Of a DNA stretch of 64,000 bases, positions 60,577 through 64,000 are shown in pieces. The stretch is from assembly GCF_001544555.2 (NCBI RefSeq), contig NZ_FCOK02000042.1, positions 16,714-80,713 on the forward strand, given 5' to 3'. The notes under the pieces were generated by a model. That model did not search any database and was not told the origin of the DNA. It was given only the letters and a program-made list of their open reading frames with translations. Origin of the DNA: Caballeronia udeis. GTDB lineage: Bacteria > Pseudomonadota > Gammaproteobacteria > Burkholderiales > Burkholderiaceae. The first letter of the stretch is position 1; the number at the start of each line of letters is the position of its first letter. Made by a program: the position numbers and the translations under genes.

Positions 60577-61512
60577 TCAGAGCCCTAAAGATTGCTTGAC
60601 CGCTGCAAGGCCGTCTTTCCCGTCCACAGTCGTGACGCCGTTGAGCCAAACCGGAAGGACGTCGCCGTGCTGCTTAAGATATGCCCTCGAGGCATCCAGG
60701 GCATCTTTCTTGGCCATGACACTTTGCATGATCGTTCCTTCCATCTCGGGCGTGAATCGCAGTTGCCTGAAGAGTTTCGCTGAATTGGAACAGCTGCTTT
60801 CGAAATGCTTCGAAAGCACGGTGTGCACCTTCGCCGCGCCGTAGTCCGGACCGAATACCTTGTCGCCCCCGCTCAGATAGACCATATCGTTTTCCAGGTT
60901 CATGGGATGCGGAGCCCACCCTACGAACACGATCGGTGCTTTCTTGCTCGTTGCTCTCTTTACTTCAACAAGCATTGCTGCCTCGCTTGATTCGACTAAT
61001 TTGAATCCGCCAGTGTCATAGTCGTTGTCAGCGATCATCTTGGCAATCAGCTTGTTCGCGCCACTTCCGACCTCGATACCATAGATGCGACCGCCCAATT
61101 GATCCTTGTACTTTGGAAGGTCGTTGAAGGTTTTTAGCCCCGCGTCGTAGAGATATCTCGGCACCGCCAGAGTTTCCTTCGCCCCTACCATGTTGGGCTC
61201 GGACTGAATGTCGACCGCGTCCTTGAAAGGCAGCACGGTCGTATCAAGTGCGGGTGACCAGTAGTCGAGAAAAGCGTCAAGTTGGCCGCCCTTTACGCCG
61301 ATCATTGCGATCGGAACGGAGGCCGTTGTTTTTGTGACCTTGTAGCCGAGCCCTTCAGCTACAACCGTGGCGAGCCCGTTGTTGGCCGCATTGTCAGTCC
61401 ATCCGATGTCGCCAAGCTTGATGTTTGCGCAGCTTTCAGGATCGGCTGCAACAGCCAGCGTGGTAAATGTCGCGAGTAGTGCAGCGACGAGCGGGGCGAT
61501 CGAAGATTTCAC
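60577..61512 (-). CDS. Choline/betaine/carnitine-type ABC binding protein (ChoX/CaiX-like)
   Basis: Periplasmic OpuAC-type binding protein of 311 residues. Signal peptide (SIAPLVAALLATFTTLAVAA) with cleavage after VAA. The aromatic cage for a trimethylammonium group is visible as W38 (DIGWTDNAA), W85 (LDYWSPAL) and W199 (FVGWAPHPMN), as in ChoX. GTG start follows TGGAG. Permease and ATPase genes are not adjacent, as also happens for CaiX and CbcX, which share a core transporter. Which quaternary amine it binds cannot be read from sequence. Confidence 0.87.
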   Translation of the reverse strand: MKSSIAPLVAALLATFTTLAVAADPESCANIKLGDIGWTDNAANNGLATVVAEGLGYKVTKTTASVPIAMIGVKGGQLDAFLDYWSPALDTTVLPFKDAVDIQSEPNMVGAKETLAVPRYLYDAGLKTFNDLPKYKDQLGGRIYGIEVGSGANKLIAKMIADNDYDTGGFKLVESSEAAMLVEVKRATSKKAPIVFVGWAPHPMNLENDMVYLSGGDKVFGPDYGAAKVHTVLSKHFESSCSNSAKLFRQLRFTPEMEGTIMQSVMAKKDALDASRAYLKQHGDVLPVWLNGVTTVDGKDGLAAVKQSLGL

Positions 61513-61620
61513 AGTGACTCCACAGTAGAGGTATGCCGGCTGGCGTTGCTATTCAAAAAATCATGTGTGAGTATCAGAAGCCATTATTCCTCGCGACCCG
61601 GTCGCCAATTTATACTCACC

Positions 61621-62562
61621 ATGCAAAATCCTTATGACCTGCGAGACCGAGGGCTACCCTCCATCAAGGCACTAATCGCTTTTGAAGCGACGGTACGACT
61701 GGGCTCAATGACGGCCGCGGCGAAGGAGCTTGATAGCACGCAGCCCGCGATCTCTCAGCGAATTCGGCAATTGGAAGACTCCTTGGGCACACTTCTTTTT
61801 GACCGAACAGGCGGCCGCGTCGCAACGACGGAGACAGGAAGGCGGCTATACGAGGATGTCTCCAATGCTCTGAAAGCGTTGGAATCGGCGGTGCGGCAAT
61901 ATAAAACCAGCGGTATTCCGGACAAACGAAAAGTGACGATCGCGGCACATTTTGGCTTTGCGCACGTCTGGCTGCTCCCCCGGATGGCCGACCTGGAAAA
62001 GACGTTTCCGCACTTGCACTTCGAAATCACGCCGGTGGATCTGGACGATGCACCCGAAATGGCGCAGGCCGACCTGGCAATTCGATTCGGACGGGTGAAG
62101 CCTGACGAAAAGAACGAGCGGCTCCTGATGAATGAGTTCGTCTTTCCCATTTGCAGCCCGTCTTTTGCCTCGAAGTACCTGATATCGGAGGTGGTCACCG
62201 AGACGCAACTGAGCACCGTTCCGCTTTTGCATTTAGACCGAGCGGACCCGAGGTGGCTCGACTGGGAGCAATGGAGCCGGCTTGCACACTTGCCTATGCC
62301 AGTGCAGAAGCCCCGCATTCGCTACAACAACTATCCGTTGCTTTTGAACGCCGTGAAGGAAGGATTTGGTCTCGCTCTCGGCTGGTCGGTGCTCGTTGAA
62401 CAAGCAATCAAAGATGGCACGATGGTAGCGGTCGGACCGTCTGTTGAGAGAAAAGGTTACGGATACATCTGTCGTTCGAGATTCCTCGACAACGCGGTGA
62501 TCGCTCCCGTGGCCGAATGGCTGGCGGCGACGATGAACGACGGGCGCCCGAGTAACGTTTGA
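61621..62562 (+). CDS. LysR family regulator (GcvA/choline-sulfate type)
   Basis: Protein of 313 residues; helix-turn-helix GSMTAAAKELDSTQPAISQR and an effector domain from about 95 (RKVTIAAHFGFAHVWLLPRM). It is divergent from the betaine-type binding protein with 108 bp between the starts and so probably controls the TauD-HD-FrhB operon. ATG 61621 is chosen because upstream residues to 61546 lie outside the family. A GlxA-type regulator also borders the cluster. Confidence 0.88.
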   Translation: MQNPYDLRDRGLPSIKALIAFEATVRLGSMTAAAKELDSTQPAISQRIRQLEDSLGTLLFDRTGGRVATTETGRRLYEDVSNALKALESAVRQYKTSGIPDKRKVTIAAHFGFAHVWLLPRMADLEKTFPHLHFEITPVDLDDAPEMAQADLAIRFGRVKPDEKNERLLMNEFVFPICSPSFASKYLISEVVTETQLSTVPLLHLDRADPRWLDWEQWSRLAHLPMPVQKPRIRYNNYPLLLNAVKEGFGLALGWSVLVEQAIKDGTMVAVGPSVERKGYGYICRSRFLDNAVIAPVAEWLAATMNDGRPSNV

Positions 62563-62584
62563 GGTAGATCGACGCTGACTCTTT

Positions 62585-62710
62585 TCACATCACGAACGGC
62601 CATTTATCAATTTCTTTAGCCGTAACTGCGACTGCGGTTGTCGCTGCCGTCAGCGCGCCCACTATGGCGATCATTGCACGCAATATGCCACGCGGAGGGC
62701 GCGGTTCCAT
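62585..62710 (-). CDS. Possible 41-residue membrane peptide
   Basis: A small frame encodes MEPRPPRGILRAMIAIVGAL followed by TAATTAVAVTAKEIDKWPFVM, one hydrophobic span with a basic N-terminal side. No ribosome site stands before the ATG, and the region is an otherwise empty intergenic space between convergent regulators. It could be a real short protein, a remnant, or chance. I do not recognise it. Confidence 0.25.
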   Translation of the reverse strand: MEPRPPRGILRAMIAIVGALTAATTAVAVTAKEIDKWPFVM

Positions 62711-62810
62711 TCAGGCGAACCGTGCCGATCAGCGGGAGTAAATCGTGGCGGCCCCTCGGGCGCCGCGCTGCGAGCTGGCGAACGGTCAGTTGGCGGGCTT
62801 ATGAAAATGC

Positions 62811-63806
62811 TTATCTAATAAAACCTGTCGGAGAAGTGCTACCAAGCTGAGACTTACGTCTTTCGCTAAATGGGGGGAGGCCAAACAAGTCGCGATAACT
62901 GCTGCAAAAGTGACTCGACGAACGGAATCCGCATGCCAATGCAATCTGCATTACTGGCATATTGGTTTGACCGAGCAGCTCGCGCGCGCGGCGCAGACGC
63001 AGCGTAAGGTAGTAGCGGGCAGGGGTCATGGATACGCACTGCTTGAAAATGCGCTGCAATTGCCTGGAGGACAGGCTCATCGAACGAGCAAGGTCGGCAA
63101 CCGAAAGCGGTTCCTCAGCATTCGCTTCCATAAGTCTTATAGCCTTGACGAGTGGCTGGTGTGCTGAACCGTACGATGCATCGTACGGAACTTGCTGCTG
63201 TTCGGTAACCACTCGTGTCTCGTACAGTATGAACTGCTCCGAGATCGCTCGAGCAACGGCCGCTCCGGCTCTTGTTTGAATCAGGTTAAGCATCATTCGA
63301 ATTGGCGCGATTCCGCCAGAGCAAGTAACCCGGTCTCGATCGATCACGAACAAATCGTTTAAAAAGCGAACGGATGGATGCTGTTCCTTTAAGGCCGAAA
63401 GGTATGCCCAATGAATTGTGCACGCGTAACCGTCGAGGAGGCCTGCTTTCACCAAGGCGTGTGTGCCGGTGCATAGACTACCCAGTACACAACGCGTTGT
63501 CGCTAGTTTTCGTAGAAACGGCAATGCGTTGAGTGGCGTGGTGCGTTGTATAGCAGTCCCGCCGCATACGAAGACGATATCCGGTACGTCGGTGCTGTCC
63601 AACGTTGATGTCTTTAGCGATAAGCTATTGCTCGCAGCAACGAACCCCCCGTCAACACTTAGCAGAGACCACCGATATAGATGCAGGCCACTTCGCAGAT
63701 TCGCTGCCCTCAGAGGTTCGATAGCATTCGAAAACGCTATCATCGAAAAGCCTGGCAACAAAAAAAATCCAAAGTGGGACAATGATTCGACGTAGCTTCG
63801 TGGCAT
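62811..63806 (-). CDS. GlxA family AraC-type regulator (GbdR/CdhR-like)
   Basis: Protein of 331 residues: an N-terminal DJ-1/PfpI-like domain (HFGFFLLPGFSMIAFSNAIE, then LGSLCTGTHALVKAGLL) without an obvious protease role and a C-terminal AraC double helix-turn-helix (LSVADLARSMSLSSRQLQRI and MPVMQIALACGFRSSSHFCS). This architecture is that of GbdR and CdhR, which respond to glycine betaine or carnitine in Pseudomonas. Next to the quaternary-amine cluster it probably senses a betaine. Confidence 0.85.
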   Translation of the reverse strand: MPRSYVESLSHFGFFLLPGFSMIAFSNAIEPLRAANLRSGLHLYRWSLLSVDGGFVAASNSLSLKTSTLDSTDVPDIVFVCGGTAIQRTTPLNALPFLRKLATTRCVLGSLCTGTHALVKAGLLDGYACTIHWAYLSALKEQHPSVRFLNDLFVIDRDRVTCSGGIAPIRMMLNLIQTRAGAAVARAISEQFILYETRVVTEQQQVPYDASYGSAHQPLVKAIRLMEANAEEPLSVADLARSMSLSSRQLQRIFKQCVSMTPARYYLTLRLRRARELLGQTNMPVMQIALACGFRSSSHFCSSYRDLFGLPPFSERRKSQLGSTSPTGFIR

Positions 63807-63955
63807 GGACGTCTGTCCTACGTTTCGCTTTTCGATGTAAGAGCCCGTCGGTCAGTCTGAGCATCCGAAAGATTGCGTCGGCCCCCGGCGTCAGACTACT
63901 TGTCGTGTTATCTGATTCTTATAGACATGGTCCGGGGGCGGTAAAATCAGAGTGA

Positions 63956-64000
63956 ATGAAAACCTACTCAGCAGAAAGAAAAGAAGCGCTGGTGCGGCGC
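63956..64000 (+). CDS. Start of an IS transposase (OrfA type), cut by window edge
   Basis: ATG 63956 opens MKTYSAERKEALVRR, the usual beginning of a helix-turn-helix OrfA of IS3-like elements. Only 15 codons are in the window. The inverted repeat should lie in the preceding 60 bp, which includes GTCGGCCCCCGGCGTCAGA near 63876-63894. The family assignment rests on these few residues. Confidence 0.55.
   Translation, partial: MKTYSAERKEALVRR

Noticed and set aside
63876..63955. Left inverted repeat of the IS at the right edge
   Set aside because: The GC-rich segment is suggestive, but without the other end of the element the repeat cannot be defined.
1..64000. CRISPR array, tRNA, rRNA or complete prophage
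   Set aside because: No regularly spaced repeats, no cloverleaf or rRNA-like sequence, and no phage structural or integrase gene were seen on either strand.

Overview
The window is high-GC DNA from a soil or plant-associated betaproteobacterium, most likely Paraburkholderia, Caballeronia or a close relative. The signs are GC-rich codon use, many LysR regulators paired divergently with small catabolic operons (eight intact and one broken), ABC and MFS uptake systems, and protein types typical of Burkholderiaceae. No rRNA, tRNA, CRISPR array, replication gene or complete prophage was seen. The content is accessory and catabolic, as on a second chromosome or megaplasmid. All assignments come from reading the sequence; no database was searched.

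Layout. 0-8.3 kb: small enzymes (SnoaL-like, PhyH-like dioxygenase, two SDRs, two alpha/beta hydrolases), a LysR/SDR divergent pair, a CGNR regulator and gene remnants. 8.5-11.4 kb: a sugar-type ABC importer. 12-23.9 kb: a long leftward block with a polar amino-acid ABC importer that lacks a binding protein, a complete PotABCD-type importer, and guanidinobutyrase, aldehyde dehydrogenase and 2-ketoarginine decarboxylase genes, faced by a LysR gene. This is the arginine transaminase route from 2-ketoarginine to GABA plus urea. 24-27.8 kb: M24 peptidase, LysR, NAD-formate dehydrogenase and HPP protein. 27.8-34.5 kb: class II aldolase, HAD dehalogenase, LysR genes, a LysR/racemase chimeric pseudogene, a strong terminator, DUF2917, GST and an EamA exporter. 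34.5-43.8 kb: a hexuronate/aldonate locus (mannitol-dehydrogenase family oxidoreductase, mannonate dehydratase, two MFS carriers, idonate-type dehydrogenase, FCD-GntR regulator) interrupted by a two-gene toxin/immunity-like cassette. 43.8-49.3 kb: cupin, amidase remnant, LysR, then a binding protein, two permeases, a ureohydrolase and a RidA protein. 49.3-51.7 kb: EamA remnant, ArsR-SRPBCC pair and a MarR-GNAT fusion with palindromic operators. 51.7-56.6 kb: an aspartase/MFS/LysR unit between remnants of an IS6-type and an ISKra4-type transposase. 56.5-63.8 kb: class II aldolase, FrhB-like iron-sulfur flavoprotein, HD-domain protein, TauD/BBOX-type dioxygenase and choline/betaine-type binding protein, flanked by a LysR and a GlxA/GbdR-like AraC regulator. 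An IS transposase gene begins at the right edge.

The most interesting system is the 56.5-63.8 kb cluster. It pairs a gamma-butyrobetaine-hydroxylase-like dioxygenase with an HD-domain protein resembling the PhnZ/TmpB diiron oxygenases. The binding protein and GlxA regulator point to a quaternary ammonium substrate. The FrhB-like protein and aldolase are not part of any described pathway of this kind that I know. Second in interest are the two ureohydrolase/transport loci: one has an ATPase without a binding protein, the other a binding protein without an ATPase.
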